Assembly (NCBI GenBank): GCA_030830415.1
Contig: JAURNB010000114.1
Span: forward strand, 1 to 8,780
DNA: 8,780 bases
Direction of reading: 5' to 3'
Source of the DNA: Acidimicrobiales bacterium
GTDB taxonomy: Bacteria > Actinomycetota > Acidimicrobiia > Acidimicrobiales > Ilumatobacteraceae
Within the stretch, counting starts at the first letter, position 1, and each line of letters opens with the position of its first letter. Under the pieces are notes generated by a model. That model worked only from the letters and a program-made list of their open reading frames with translations, was not told where the DNA came from and made no database searches. The translations under genes and the position numbers were made by a program. Shown piece by piece: positions 1 to 6,620 of the stretch.

Positions 1-33
1 CGCACGGGAGGACTCGCACCATCGGCCACTGTT

Positions 34-963
34 TTGCCCCAAACTGCCGCAACAGAATTCATTCAATATGACGCAAGACCCACCCCGTCATTTCGTGCGT
101 CGCTCAGAAAAATTCCTAACCTTCGCAATGCACTGAGTGTTTTTTCTGTGTATGCACAAACCATTGCCATATTGGCCTCAGCGGTTCATTTTCATCATCC
201 AGCCACATGGGTTCTTGCTTTTTTGCTCATGGGGCGTGCACATGCTCAATTTGCATCGCTCATGCATGAATCGGCGCATCGCTTGCTCTTTTCACACAGA
301 GCCATGAACGACTTTGTCGGAACATGGTTTTTAGGATTTGTTGGCTTCACGAGCACTGCGGCGTATCGCAGAGTGCATATGGCGCACCACCGAGCAGAGT
401 TCGGACCCGAGGAACCCGACCTCGCCTTGTACGCCAACTACCCCATTTCCACTGCCAGTTTTCGCCGCAAGCTCACACGTGATGCACTTGGGCGCACCGG
501 CGTCAAACTCTTACGTCAACAATTGCGCGGCCTGCGCTCACCTGAGGCGCGCATTCGGCGCACACAAGTAAAAATATTTGCTGTGCAATTGATGCTCTTT
601 GCCATATGCACTGCATTAGGCGTCCCGCTGCTGTACCCCTTGATGTGGCTACTTCCCTATCTCACCGTGTGGCGTGTCATCAATCGCCTGCGCTCAATAG
701 CTGAACACGGAGGCATGACCGCCGATACCGACAAGCGCCGCACCACACACAGTGTTCACCAACATGTGCTCGCTCGGTTCTTTCTGGTCCCGTTCAACAT
801 TGGCTTTCACCTTGCCCACCATGTTGATGCCGGGGTCCCATTTCGGCACCTTCCGGAGTTCCACGAGGAACTACGCCGCGCCCAGTACGTCACCGACACA
901 AGTGAATTCCCCCATTATCGGGCCATGTGGCGGGCGGCTCACGAATTACCACTATCTACGTAG
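34..963 (+). CDS. Membrane fatty acid desaturase family protein (5' end uncertain)
   Basis: This is probably a di-iron, membrane-bound desaturase or hydroxylase acting on acyl lipids. With numbering from the TTG at 34 (309 residues), three histidine clusters typical of the family are visible: HESAH at 78-82, HMAHH at 115-119 and HLAHH at 259-263. His225 (AEHGG) and His239 are possible extra ligands. Hydrophobic stretches at about 38-66, 95-108 and 183-215 suit an integral membrane enzyme with its histidine boxes on the cytoplasmic side. The start is not settled. The frame is open to base 1, the TTG at 34 has no ribosome binding site at a normal distance (GGAGGA at 7-12 is too far), and the true start may lie left of the window. 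The gene ends 34 bases before sufC on the same strand. The family assignment is firm, but substrate and double-bond position cannot be told. Confidence 0.85.
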   Translation: MPQTAATEFIQYDARPTPSFRASLRKIPNLRNALSVFSVYAQTIAILASAVHFHHPATWVLAFLLMGRAHAQFASLMHESAHRLLFSHRAMNDFVGTWFLGFVGFTSTAAYRRVHMAHHRAEFGPEEPDLALYANYPISTASFRRKLTRDALGRTGVKLLRQQLRGLRSPEARIRRTQVKIFAVQLMLFAICTALGVPLLYPLMWLLPYLTVWRVINRLRSIAEHGGMTADTDKRRTTHSVHQHVLARFFLVPFNIGFHLAHHVDAGVPFRHLPEFHEELRRAQYVTDTSEFPHYRAMWRAAHELPLST

Positions 964-985
964 TAATAAACCGAACCAGCCCTTC

Positions 986-991
986 TAGACT
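986..991 (+). promoter_or_regulatory. Candidate leaderless -10 element for sufC
   Basis: TAGACT at 986-991 fits the TANNNT pattern of actinobacterial -10 elements. It ends 6 bases before the GTG start of sufC, so transcription from it would begin at or next to the start codon. No ribosome binding site lies between it and the GTG, which fits a leaderless message. No convincing -35 hexamer is visible, so this is a tentative call. sufC could also be transcribed from upstream. Confidence 0.35.
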
Positions 992-997
992 GATGCC

Positions 998-1780
998 GTG
1001 AGCGAGCTTTTTCGAATCAATTCCTTGTGTGTACAACCCCTTGTTGGGCTCGACGGCGACGAAAGCCAGAACAACGCCCCCTCCATTTTGCGCAATTTCT
1101 CCCTCACAATCAACGAAGGTGAAGTGCACGCAATTATGGGCCCAAACGGTTGTGGCAAGTCGACCTTGGCAAGCACCTTGTTGGCGTCACCCGAATACGA
1201 AGTCACCAGCGGCAACATCTTCTACCGCGGTGAAGACATCACCGATTGGGCAACCGATGTTCGCGCAAAAGCAGGCATCTTTCTCGCCTTCCAATACCCA
1301 CAGGAAATCGCTGGCGTTTCGGTCATTCAGTTTCTTCGCCAGGCGCTCTCTGCGCGTAAAGGCATCGACCTCTCGGTTCTTGAATTGCGTCTGTCCATCA
1401 TGGACTGGATGAAGCGTCTTGGAATGGATTCATCATTTGTTGACCGTTACCTCAATGAGGGTTTCTCAGGCGGTGAGAAAAAGCGTAATGAAATCATGCA
1501 GATGGCCATTCTTGAACCCGAAATTGCCATTCTCGATGAAACCGACTCTGGCCTCGACATCGACGCATTGCGCATTGTGGCAAAAGGTATTCGCGAAGTG
1601 CGTGCCGATCGCGACAAGCTCGGCATCTTGCTCATCACCCACTACCAGCGCCTCCTCGATGAACTTCAGCCCGACTTCGTTCACATCATGATCGATGGGC
1701 GCATCGTGGCATCAGGTGGCATGGAACTCGCAGAAGAACTTGAGCGGTCTGGCTATGAGGCCTACCGTTCAGAGAAGTAG
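998..1780 (+). CDS. sufC: SufC, Fe-S cluster assembly ATPase
   Basis: SufC is the cytoplasmic ABC-type ATPase of the SUF system. It works with the SufB-SufD scaffold and drives the shape changes needed for cluster assembly. The 260-residue product shows Walker A GPNGCGKST at 48-56, the Q-loop glutamine at 99 in FQYPQE, the SufC-type signature FSGGEKKRNE at 156-165, Walker B AILDE at 177-181 with ETDSGLD, and the switch histidine at 215 (ITHYQR). The FSGGEKKRNEI signature and the ETDSGLD D-loop separate SufC from ordinary transporter ATPases. There are no membrane segments. A loop at about 16-29 (GLDGDESQNNAP) makes the N-terminal part slightly longer than in E. coli SufC. The start is a GTG without a ribosome binding site, preceded by a possible leaderless -10. 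sufS follows after 9 bases. The usual partners sufB and sufD are not upstream; a desaturase gene is there instead. Confidence 0.96.
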   Translation: MSELFRINSLCVQPLVGLDGDESQNNAPSILRNFSLTINEGEVHAIMGPNGCGKSTLASTLLASPEYEVTSGNIFYRGEDITDWATDVRAKAGIFLAFQYPQEIAGVSVIQFLRQALSARKGIDLSVLELRLSIMDWMKRLGMDSSFVDRYLNEGFSGGEKKRNEIMQMAILEPEIAILDETDSGLDIDALRIVAKGIREVRADRDKLGILLITHYQRLLDELQPDFVHIMIDGRIVASGGMELAEELERSGYEAYRSEK

Positions 1781-1789
1781 ACATTTCTT

Positions 1790-3022
1790 ATGAGCTTCGA
1801 CGCAGCACTTGTAAAAAAGGACTTCCCTCTTTTACAGCGCCGCATCAACGACAAGCCGTTGGTTTACCTCGACTCTGCCAATACCTCACAAAAGCCACAA
1901 CAAGTCATCGATGCCATGTCGCAATTCATGGAAACGACCTATGCGCCCATCAACCGCAGTGCATACCAACTTGCCGCCGAATCAACCGATGCATATGAGA
2001 ATGCCCGTAGCTTGTGCCGCACCTTCATCAATGCGCCGCGCACCAATGAAATTATCTTCACGAAAAACGCAACCGAAGCTTTAAACCTTGTTGCACATTC
2101 ATGGGGTGGCGCAAACCTGCAAGCCGGCGACATAGTAGTGCTCACCCAAATGGAACATCACGCCAACATCGTTCCATGGCACATGCTTGTTCAATCACAC
2201 GGTATTCAGTTGCGTTGGGTGCCGCTCACCGCCGATGGTCAACTCGACCTCACGAACTTAGATGAGCTGCTCAAAGGCGCAAAGATTTTTTCTTTCACTG
2301 CAATGAGCAACGTTCTTGGAACGCTTACTCCCGTTAAGCAACTCTGTGCAGCAGCCCATGCCGCTGGCGCACTTGCCATTGTCGACGGTTGCCAATATGT
2401 TCCACACAACGTCACCGACGTCACTGAGTGGGATGCAGACTTCCTCGCATTTTCTTCACACAAAATGTGTGGCCCTTCAGGCATCGGAGTGCTGTGGGGT
2501 CGTGAAGAACTCTTGAATGCCATGCCTCCCTTTTTAGGTGGCGGCAACATGATCGCCGATGTCCGCCTCGACGGCTTTACTTGTGCTGAACTCCCCGCCA
2601 AATTTGAGGCTGGCACACCCCCCATTACCGATGTCATCGGTTTTGGCGCTGCCATTACGTATCTCAATGCAATTGGCATGAACAACGTTCGCCAACACGA
2701 AAAAGAAACCGTCACCTATGCCTTATCTGCTCTTCATGAGCGCTACGGCAACGACATCACCATCCATGGCCCCACCGACCCCGAGGTGCGTGGAGCCACG
2801 CTGAGCTTCAAATTCAAAGATGTTCACCCTCACGACCTCAGCCAGGTGCTCGACCAGTCCAATATCTGCGTTCGCGCTGGCCACCACTGCGCCAAGCCCT
2901 TAATGCGCCTCTTGGGCGCTAACGCCACGGCACGGGCCAGCTTCTACCTCTACAATTCATTAGACGACGTCGACGCATTGGTTAATGCGTTAGAGGGCGC
3001 CGGCGACTTGTTTAGTTTGTAA
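1790..3022 (+). CDS. sufS: SufS, group II cysteine desulfurase
   Basis: This PLP-dependent enzyme removes sulfur from L-cysteine as a persulfide, leaving alanine, and supplies it for Fe-S cluster assembly. The 410-residue length is normal. Visible features are the Schiff-base lysine Lys225 in FSSHKMCGPSG, PLP-contacting Asp199 and Gln202 in VDGCQ, the EHHANIVPW block at 122-130 that supplies the histidine stacking on PLP, and the catalytic Cys367 in RAGHHCAKPLM, the SufS (group II) form of the loop. VDGCQ carries Cys where many homologues have Ala. The ATG at 1790 has no clear ribosome binding site, and the gene begins 9 bases after the sufC stop, so translational coupling to sufC is likely. 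sufU downstream encodes the expected sulfur acceptor. Confidence 0.97.
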   Translation: MSFDAALVKKDFPLLQRRINDKPLVYLDSANTSQKPQQVIDAMSQFMETTYAPINRSAYQLAAESTDAYENARSLCRTFINAPRTNEIIFTKNATEALNLVAHSWGGANLQAGDIVVLTQMEHHANIVPWHMLVQSHGIQLRWVPLTADGQLDLTNLDELLKGAKIFSFTAMSNVLGTLTPVKQLCAAAHAAGALAIVDGCQYVPHNVTDVTEWDADFLAFSSHKMCGPSGIGVLWGREELLNAMPPFLGGGNMIADVRLDGFTCAELPAKFEAGTPPITDVIGFGAAITYLNAIGMNNVRQHEKETVTYALSALHERYGNDITIHGPTDPEVRGATLSFKFKDVHPHDLSQVLDQSNICVRAGHHCAKPLMRLLGANATARASFYLYNSLDDVDALVNALEGAGDLFSL

Positions 3023-3056
3023 TTTATATTCACCACTCGAATTACTTGGAGATCCG

Positions 3057-3500
3057 ATGCCAGGCTTAGAAGACCTCTACCGCGAGATCATTCTCGACCA
3101 CTACCGGACCCCTCGCAACCGCGGTGAACTTGCTCCACCTGCTGCTAAAGCAGAAGGACACAACCCTTTGTGTGGCGACGAAATTCAGGTCTACATCGAC
3201 GTTGCCGACGGCATCGTGCGCGATATCAAAATCAGCGGGCAAGGTTGCTCCATTAGCCAAAGCTCGGCGTCCATGATGAGTGCTGCGGTCAAAGGCAAGT
3301 CCATCGACGACATCCGCAACCTTGTGCGCCGCTTTAAGCACATGATGTCGATTGAAGAGGAAGGGAACGATTCGCCAATTGACGAATCGCAATCTCTTGG
3401 AGACCTCGAAGCATTGAAGGGTGTAGTGAAATTTCCTGTACGCATTAAATGTGCAGTGCTGTCATGGAATACCCTGCTTGACGCACTGAACAACGCCTAA
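3057..3500 (+). CDS. sufU: SufU, zinc-dependent sulfurtransferase partner of SufS
   Basis: SufU takes the persulfide sulfur from SufS and passes it to the SUF scaffold. In Gram-positive bacteria and actinobacteria it replaces SufE. The 147-residue protein has the IscU-like fold signature LYREIILDHYRTPRN at 7-21 and the zinc-site residues Cys39 and Asp41 (NPLCGDE), Cys64 (GQGCSIS) and Cys132 (RIKCAVLSW). The insert at about 84-115 between the second and third cysteine regions is typical of SufU and absent from IscU, so this is a SufU rather than a cluster scaffold. The start ATG has a ribosome binding site, GGAGA at 3048-3052, five bases upstream at correct spacing. The 34-base gap after sufS holds no terminator-like hairpin, so co-transcription with sufCS is likely. 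No sufT follows; a kinase-like gene does. Confidence 0.95.
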   Translation: MPGLEDLYREIILDHYRTPRNRGELAPPAAKAEGHNPLCGDEIQVYIDVADGIVRDIKISGQGCSISQSSASMMSAAVKGKSIDDIRNLVRRFKHMMSIEEEGNDSPIDESQSLGDLEALKGVVKFPVRIKCAVLSWNTLLDALNNA

Positions 3501-3519
3501 TTCATTTCACTTAGCGATC

Positions 3520-3525
3520 GGGGGA
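3520..3525 (+). promoter_or_regulatory. Strong ribosome binding site of the kinase-like gene
   Basis: GGGGGA at 3520-3525 lies six bases before the ATG at 3532. It is one of the clearest Shine-Dalgarno sequences in the window and fixes this start. The 31-base gap after sufU shows no terminator. Confidence 0.6.
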
Positions 3526-3531
3526 CTCGCC

Positions 3532-4635
3532 ATGTCATTTATTCCGTCTCAAGTTGCCGACATTACTGTCGACTGGCTCAATGAGGTTTTGCCAAAGAGC
3601 GTAGGGAAGGTGGAGAGCTTCACCATCACTCGTTTCGGTACTGGCGTCGGCATTTTGGGCGAACTCGCTCGACTGCACCTCACCTACGCCGATGGCGATG
3701 GGGCTGGGCCAGCAACCATGGTTGCAAAGTGCCAATCACCAGCGCCTGAAAATCAATTTCTTGCTCAGGCAATGGGCTTCTACTTACGAGAAGTCAACTT
3801 CTACCGTGAAATATCGGCGCATCTCGATGTGCGCGTACCTGAGTCGTACTACGCCGACGCTGGTCCTGACGGTTTGCCTTTCATTATCTTGATTGAAGAC
3901 ATCACCGACGCGTATTGCCCAGACCAGGTCAAAGGTCTCACGCTGAATGAAGCCGAACGCATTCTCGATACCGTTGCTGTGCTTCATGCAGAGTTTTGGG
4001 AAACACCTCAGCTCTACGAACTCACGTGGTTGCCACCCATGAACAACCCGCTGTACAAAGCAGGAAAAATGATGGCAGAAGCACAATGGCCCACCTTTGT
4101 TGAACACTTCGGTGAACGCCTTGGCGGCGACATGCTCGACACATTGAAACTCGCTTGCGAGAAATACCCCGACATGCTCGATTGGTGGGTACAACAAGGC
4201 CACCAAACCTTTACCCACACCGACTGCCGTGCGGAAAACTATCTTTTCGGCGGAAGCGCTGGTGCCGACACCATCACCATGATCGACTTTCAACTCAGCA
4301 CCCGCCATGTTGGAGCTTGGGATGTTTGTAACTTGCTCGCAGCTTCTATTACTCCGGAACTACGCCGCGAACACGAAGGTGCACTCTTACAGCGTTACTT
4401 CAACCGCGTCAGCGAACTTGCTGGCGACAAGCCTGGGTTCGCCGGATACTCACTCGATCGCTTGTGGTACGACTACCGTGCATCGCTGTTACAACAAGGA
4501 GTTGCCCAGGTCATTACTTCGAACCTGCAAGGTGGAAACGAACGCGGCACTGAGCTTCTTGAACAGCTGCACATGCGCCCATTGCTTGCTGCCATCGACC
4601 ATAACGTCGGTGACATTTTGAAAGATATCAAATAA
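3532..4635 (+). CDS. APH/CHK-like small-molecule phosphotransferase
   Basis: This 367-residue protein has the layout of the aminoglycoside phosphotransferase / ecdysteroid-kinase-like (CHK) group, which phosphorylates hydroxyl groups of small molecules with ATP. Visible elements are the likely ATP-binding lysine Lys66 in MVAKCQSP, Glu87 in the following helix (YLREVNFY), a hinge-like stretch FIILIEDI at 117-124, the catalytic HTDCRAEN at 229-236 (HxDxxxxN with Asp231 and Asn236), and the metal-binding Asp252 in TMIDFQ. All key kinase residues are present, so an active enzyme is expected. It is soluble, with no signal peptide or membrane segment. It follows sufU by 31 bases and the DUF2889 gene begins 9 bases after it, so these two are probably expressed together. 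The substrate is unknown. Resistance is not implied, because environmental actinobacteria often carry several such kinases of unassigned function. Confidence 0.85.
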   Translation: MSFIPSQVADITVDWLNEVLPKSVGKVESFTITRFGTGVGILGELARLHLTYADGDGAGPATMVAKCQSPAPENQFLAQAMGFYLREVNFYREISAHLDVRVPESYYADAGPDGLPFIILIEDITDAYCPDQVKGLTLNEAERILDTVAVLHAEFWETPQLYELTWLPPMNNPLYKAGKMMAEAQWPTFVEHFGERLGGDMLDTLKLACEKYPDMLDWWVQQGHQTFTHTDCRAENYLFGGSAGADTITMIDFQLSTRHVGAWDVCNLLAASITPELRREHEGALLQRYFNRVSELAGDKPGFAGYSLDRLWYDYRASLLQQGVAQVITSNLQGGNERGTELLEQLHMRPLLAAIDHNVGDILKDIK

Positions 4636-4644
4636 AGAAAGAAC

Positions 4645-5313
4645 ATGACAGAACTTCTTCCCCCTCCCAGCGACAGCACCCTAGAAGAAATCCACGAGCG
4701 CACTTATTTAGTGAAGTCGTATTACAAATCAAAAGACTCCATGATTGTTCGTGGCGCAGTGCGCGACTTCAAACCCGCTGGTTTGTATGTGCCCGACGAC
4801 CCAGAGCCACTCCCCGTGCATCACATGATTGTTGCTTTGGAAATTTCACACCCGAGCATGCTCATTACCGATGCCACGGTAGAACTAGAAGTGACACCGC
4901 ATCTCGGCTGCCAGCGCATTTCCGATCACTACAAAAACCTCATTGGCCTCAGCATTGCACGTGGCTTTACACATAAAGTACGCGAACTTTTTGGTGGGCC
5001 ACGCGGCTGCACGCACACCACTGCTCTGCTGCAAGCAATGGCACCTGTTGCCATTCAAAGTGTGTGGTCGATGAATGCAGTTGGGGTACGCGACGGTGTC
5101 GACCTACCAGCAGTTCCACGCGGCACTCGCGAAGAACGCCTTGCCGCAATGCGCTTCAACCTCAATACATGCCACATTTGGGACGAAAACGGTGAAATGG
5201 CCAACATCGTTGCCGACGGTGGCGACATTGGTCTGCCGCTCTGGATTGAAGATCGCTACGCCAAACTGGGGCGCAACCCTATTGAGTGGCGTAAGCGGAT
5301 GGGTAACGACTAA
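4645..5313 (+). CDS. DUF2889 family protein
   Basis: The 222-residue product matches my recollection of the DUF2889 family, mainly through the block GGPRGCTHTTALLQAM at 117-132 and the preceding region with LGCQRISDHYKNLIGLSIARGFTHKV. The function of the family is not known to me. The protein looks soluble: it has no signal peptide or membrane helix. The N-terminal half contains alternating hydrophobic segments (for example HHMIVALEISHPSMLITDATVEL at 59-81) that look like beta strands. Cys89, Cys121-His124 and Cys176-His177 could bind a metal or act in catalysis, but this is inference. The ATG at 4645 is preceded only by a purine-rich AAAGAAAGAA stretch. It lies 9 bases after the kinase-like gene, which suggests joint expression and perhaps a shared pathway. 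Its stop is 5 bases from the stop of the convergent dehydrogenase. Confidence 0.75.
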   Translation: MTELLPPPSDSTLEEIHERTYLVKSYYKSKDSMIVRGAVRDFKPAGLYVPDDPEPLPVHHMIVALEISHPSMLITDATVELEVTPHLGCQRISDHYKNLIGLSIARGFTHKVRELFGGPRGCTHTTALLQAMAPVAIQSVWSMNAVGVRDGVDLPAVPRGTREERLAAMRFNLNTCHIWDENGEMANIVADGGDIGLPLWIEDRYAKLGRNPIEWRKRMGND

Positions 5314-5318
5314 GGCTT

Positions 5319-6416
5319 TTAGAAAACAAAGACAGGCTTAATGGTGACGCCTGTTTCGCTATCGTGCTGAGCTTCGTTAATTTGATCGAGTCGATACGTC
5401 TTAATGAGTTTCTCAATAGGAAACTGCCCACGACGATGCCACTCAATCATCTTGGGAATGAATTCTCCAGGGAATGCATCGCCTTCAATTACTCCCATCA
5501 CTGTTTTCCCAAAGAGAAAACCACTTCCTTCAAGTGTGAATTCGGCAAGGCCTGCACCCACTAAGCAACACACGCCTGTGGGTCGCAAAGCATCAACAGC
5601 ACCGCGCACCACCGACTGCACACCTGTGGTGTCGAATGCATACTGCGCACCACCACCGGTGATTTGCTGAACCGACTCCACAATGTTGGTTGTCGATTTC
5701 GCATTTAACGTGTGCGTTGCACCCAGTTCATGAGCAAGAGCCAAACGCGAATCGTGCAGGTCGACTGCAATGATGGTGCTGCATCCTGCAATTTTTGCCG
5801 CCATCACTGCTGCTAAACCCACCGCACCAGCACCGTAAATGGCAATGGAAGTTCCGGCGCGCACTTTCAACGAATTGATGACTGCACCTGCACCTGTTTG
5901 AAACCCACAACCAAGGGGCCCGAGAAGTTCAAGCTTGACGTCGTCTGCAGTGACCTTTACTACGTTGCGCTCACTTGCCATTGCATAATTTGCGAAACTC
6001 GATTGCCCAAACCAGCAACATGCCATGTTGGTACCATCAGGCGAAGTAAGAGGAGTGGAACCATCCATGCGTGTTCCCATGAAATTCAATGGGTAGAAAA
6101 GATCGCAATATTGAGGAAAGCCCGTCGAGCAATTTGTGCATTTTCCACAGCTCGCATACGACATCACCACTTTGTCGCCAGGAACTACCGAGGTCACTCC
6201 TGCGCCTACCGCTTCCACGATGCCTGAACCTTCGTGACCCAAAACAACAGGAAGAGGAAATGGTGCACCAGGTGTGCGTGCCAAGAGATCGGTGTGACAC
6301 ATGCCCGCACCCACGACCCGTACCAGCACCTCTCCTGGTTGTGGGTCAGAGATCTCTAACTCACGCACCTCGAATGCTCCGTCGTGACTGGGAAGTACTG
6401 CAGCAGAAATTTTCAT
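5319..6416 (-). CDS. Zinc-dependent alcohol dehydrogenase (MDR superfamily)
   Basis: This is a medium-chain zinc alcohol dehydrogenase that interconverts alcohols and aldehydes or ketones with NAD(P). With numbering from the ATG at 6416 (365 residues), the catalytic zinc ligands are Cys40 (GMCHTD), His61 (LGHEGSG) and Cys170 (GPLGCGFQTGAG). The structural zinc lobe has Cys90, Cys93, Cys96 and Cys104. The Rossmann motif GAGAVG is at 195-200, with Asp219 at the end of strand two (IIAVDLHDSR), favouring NAD over NADP. GCGFQTGAGAV and the overall layout resemble the aryl/benzyl-alcohol dehydrogenase branch, but substrate is not certain. The frame is open to 6524. I chose the ATG at 6416 because homology begins there (MKISAAVLP) and the upstream residues look like translated leader. 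It has only a weak ribosome binding site. The gene is convergent with DUF2889 and divergent from htpX. Confidence 0.92.
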   Translation of the reverse strand: MKISAAVLPSHDGAFEVRELEISDPQPGEVLVRVVGAGMCHTDLLARTPGAPFPLPVVLGHEGSGIVEAVGAGVTSVVPGDKVVMSYASCGKCTNCSTGFPQYCDLFYPLNFMGTRMDGSTPLTSPDGTNMACCWFGQSSFANYAMASERNVVKVTADDVKLELLGPLGCGFQTGAGAVINSLKVRAGTSIAIYGAGAVGLAAVMAAKIAGCSTIIAVDLHDSRLALAHELGATHTLNAKSTTNIVESVQQITGGGAQYAFDTTGVQSVVRGAVDALRPTGVCCLVGAGLAEFTLEGSGFLFGKTVMGVIEGDAFPGEFIPKMIEWHRRGQFPIEKLIKTYRLDQINEAQHDSETGVTIKPVFVF

Positions 6417-6435
6417 ATTTTCATCATGCCATGTC

Positions 6436-6464
6436 TTGGCAATAAGCGCGAGAAGACCTAGAAT
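6436..6464 (+). promoter_or_regulatory. Sigma-70-type promoter of the htpX-ATPase operon
   Basis: TTGGCA at 6436-6441 and TAGAAT at 6459-6464 are separated by exactly 17 bases. They match the -35 and -10 consensus at four of six and five of six positions. The predicted transcription start is around 6470-6472, exactly where the first strand of the riboswitch P1 stem begins. The leader to the htpX ATG would be about 150 bases. The promoter lies between the divergent dehydrogenase and htpX. Confidence 0.65.
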
Positions 6465-6469
6465 AGAAA

Positions 6470-6573
6470 TCGAAGGGGAGTATCCCGTAAGTACCGAAGT
6501 CGTCATCACGGCAGAAGTGAGCAATCACTTGCGCCCGGCCCGGTTGCCCAGTTTGGGAGGGAGAGACTTTCGA
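6470..6573 (+). promoter_or_regulatory. yybP-ykoY (Mn2+) riboswitch aptamer
   Basis: The leader carries the conserved parts of the yybP-ykoY manganese-sensing RNA in the right order. GGGGAGTA at 6475-6482 is loop L1, and GTCGTCA at 6499-6505 is the L3 core. They are followed by a hairpin AAGTGA-GCAA-TCACTT at 6515-6530 capped by a GNRA loop, a CCGG-rich segment at 6534-6543, a P4-like hairpin CCCA-GTT-TGGG at 6547-6557, and GAGAC at 6563-6567. P1 closes the element: 6470-6476 pairs with 6567-6573 over seven pairs (one G-U), with the first two G of GGGGAGTA in the stem, as in known members. A6505 would correspond to the invariant adenine that contacts Mn2+. ACCG at 6493-6496 can pair with CGGT at 6541-6544. 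The class is known to control Mn2+ exporters and P-type ATPases, which fits the downstream genes. The call rests on motif recall and hand folding. Confidence 0.85.
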
Positions 6574-6615
6574 CGAAGTTCTTGTGCTGGTTCACCAGCA
6601 CCCGTCGAAAGGAAG
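6567..6615 (+). promoter_or_regulatory. Riboswitch expression platform with htpX ribosome binding site
   Basis: CTTTCGACG at 6567-6575 is perfectly complementary to CGTCGAAAG at 6603-6611 (9 pairs). Inside it lies a second perfect stem, 6584-6590 with 6595-6601, capped by TTCA. The right arm overlaps the start of the ribosome binding site AAAGGAAG (6608-6615), which is five bases before the htpX ATG. The left arm includes 6567-6573, the same bases that form the 3' side of aptamer P1, so the two folds exclude each other. There is no T-run, which argues against an intrinsic terminator and for control of translation initiation. Confidence 0.7.
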
Positions 6616-6620
6616 TACCC

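Noticed and set aside
10..17. GGACTCGC at 10-17 repeated at 3523-3530 next to a start codon.
   Set aside because: Eight shared bases next to Shine-Dalgarno-like G runs may be chance. At the first copy an ATC stands where ATG would be, and it is out of frame with the desaturase.
2239..2715. Minus-strand open frame inside sufS, and a similar one at 3784-4308 inside the kinase-like gene.
   Set aside because: Both lie entirely opposite well-supported genes and show no recognisable domain.
5311..5340. Possible bidirectional terminator between the DUF2889 gene and the alcohol dehydrogenase.
   Set aside because: AGGCTT occurs twice as a direct repeat, not an inverted one, and only a weak TTTT-AG-AAAA pairing is present.
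6417..6524. N-terminal extension of the alcohol dehydrogenase by 36 residues.
   Set aside because: The extension runs through the promoter and riboswitch L1/L3 region. The ADH fold starts at the ATG at 6416, as is usual for the family.
6567..6611. The hairpin before htpX as a stand-alone heat-sensing RNA thermometer or an intrinsic terminator.
   Set aside because: htpX is heat-inducible in some bacteria, but the upstream Mn2+ aptamer motifs and the strand shared with P1 explain the hairpin better as a riboswitch expression platform. No T-run follows it.
6417..6620. CIRCE (HrcA) or HAIR (HspR) heat-shock operators upstream of htpX.
   Set aside because: Neither TTAGCACTC/GAGTGCTAA nor CTTGAGT/ACTCAAG is present in the intergenic region.
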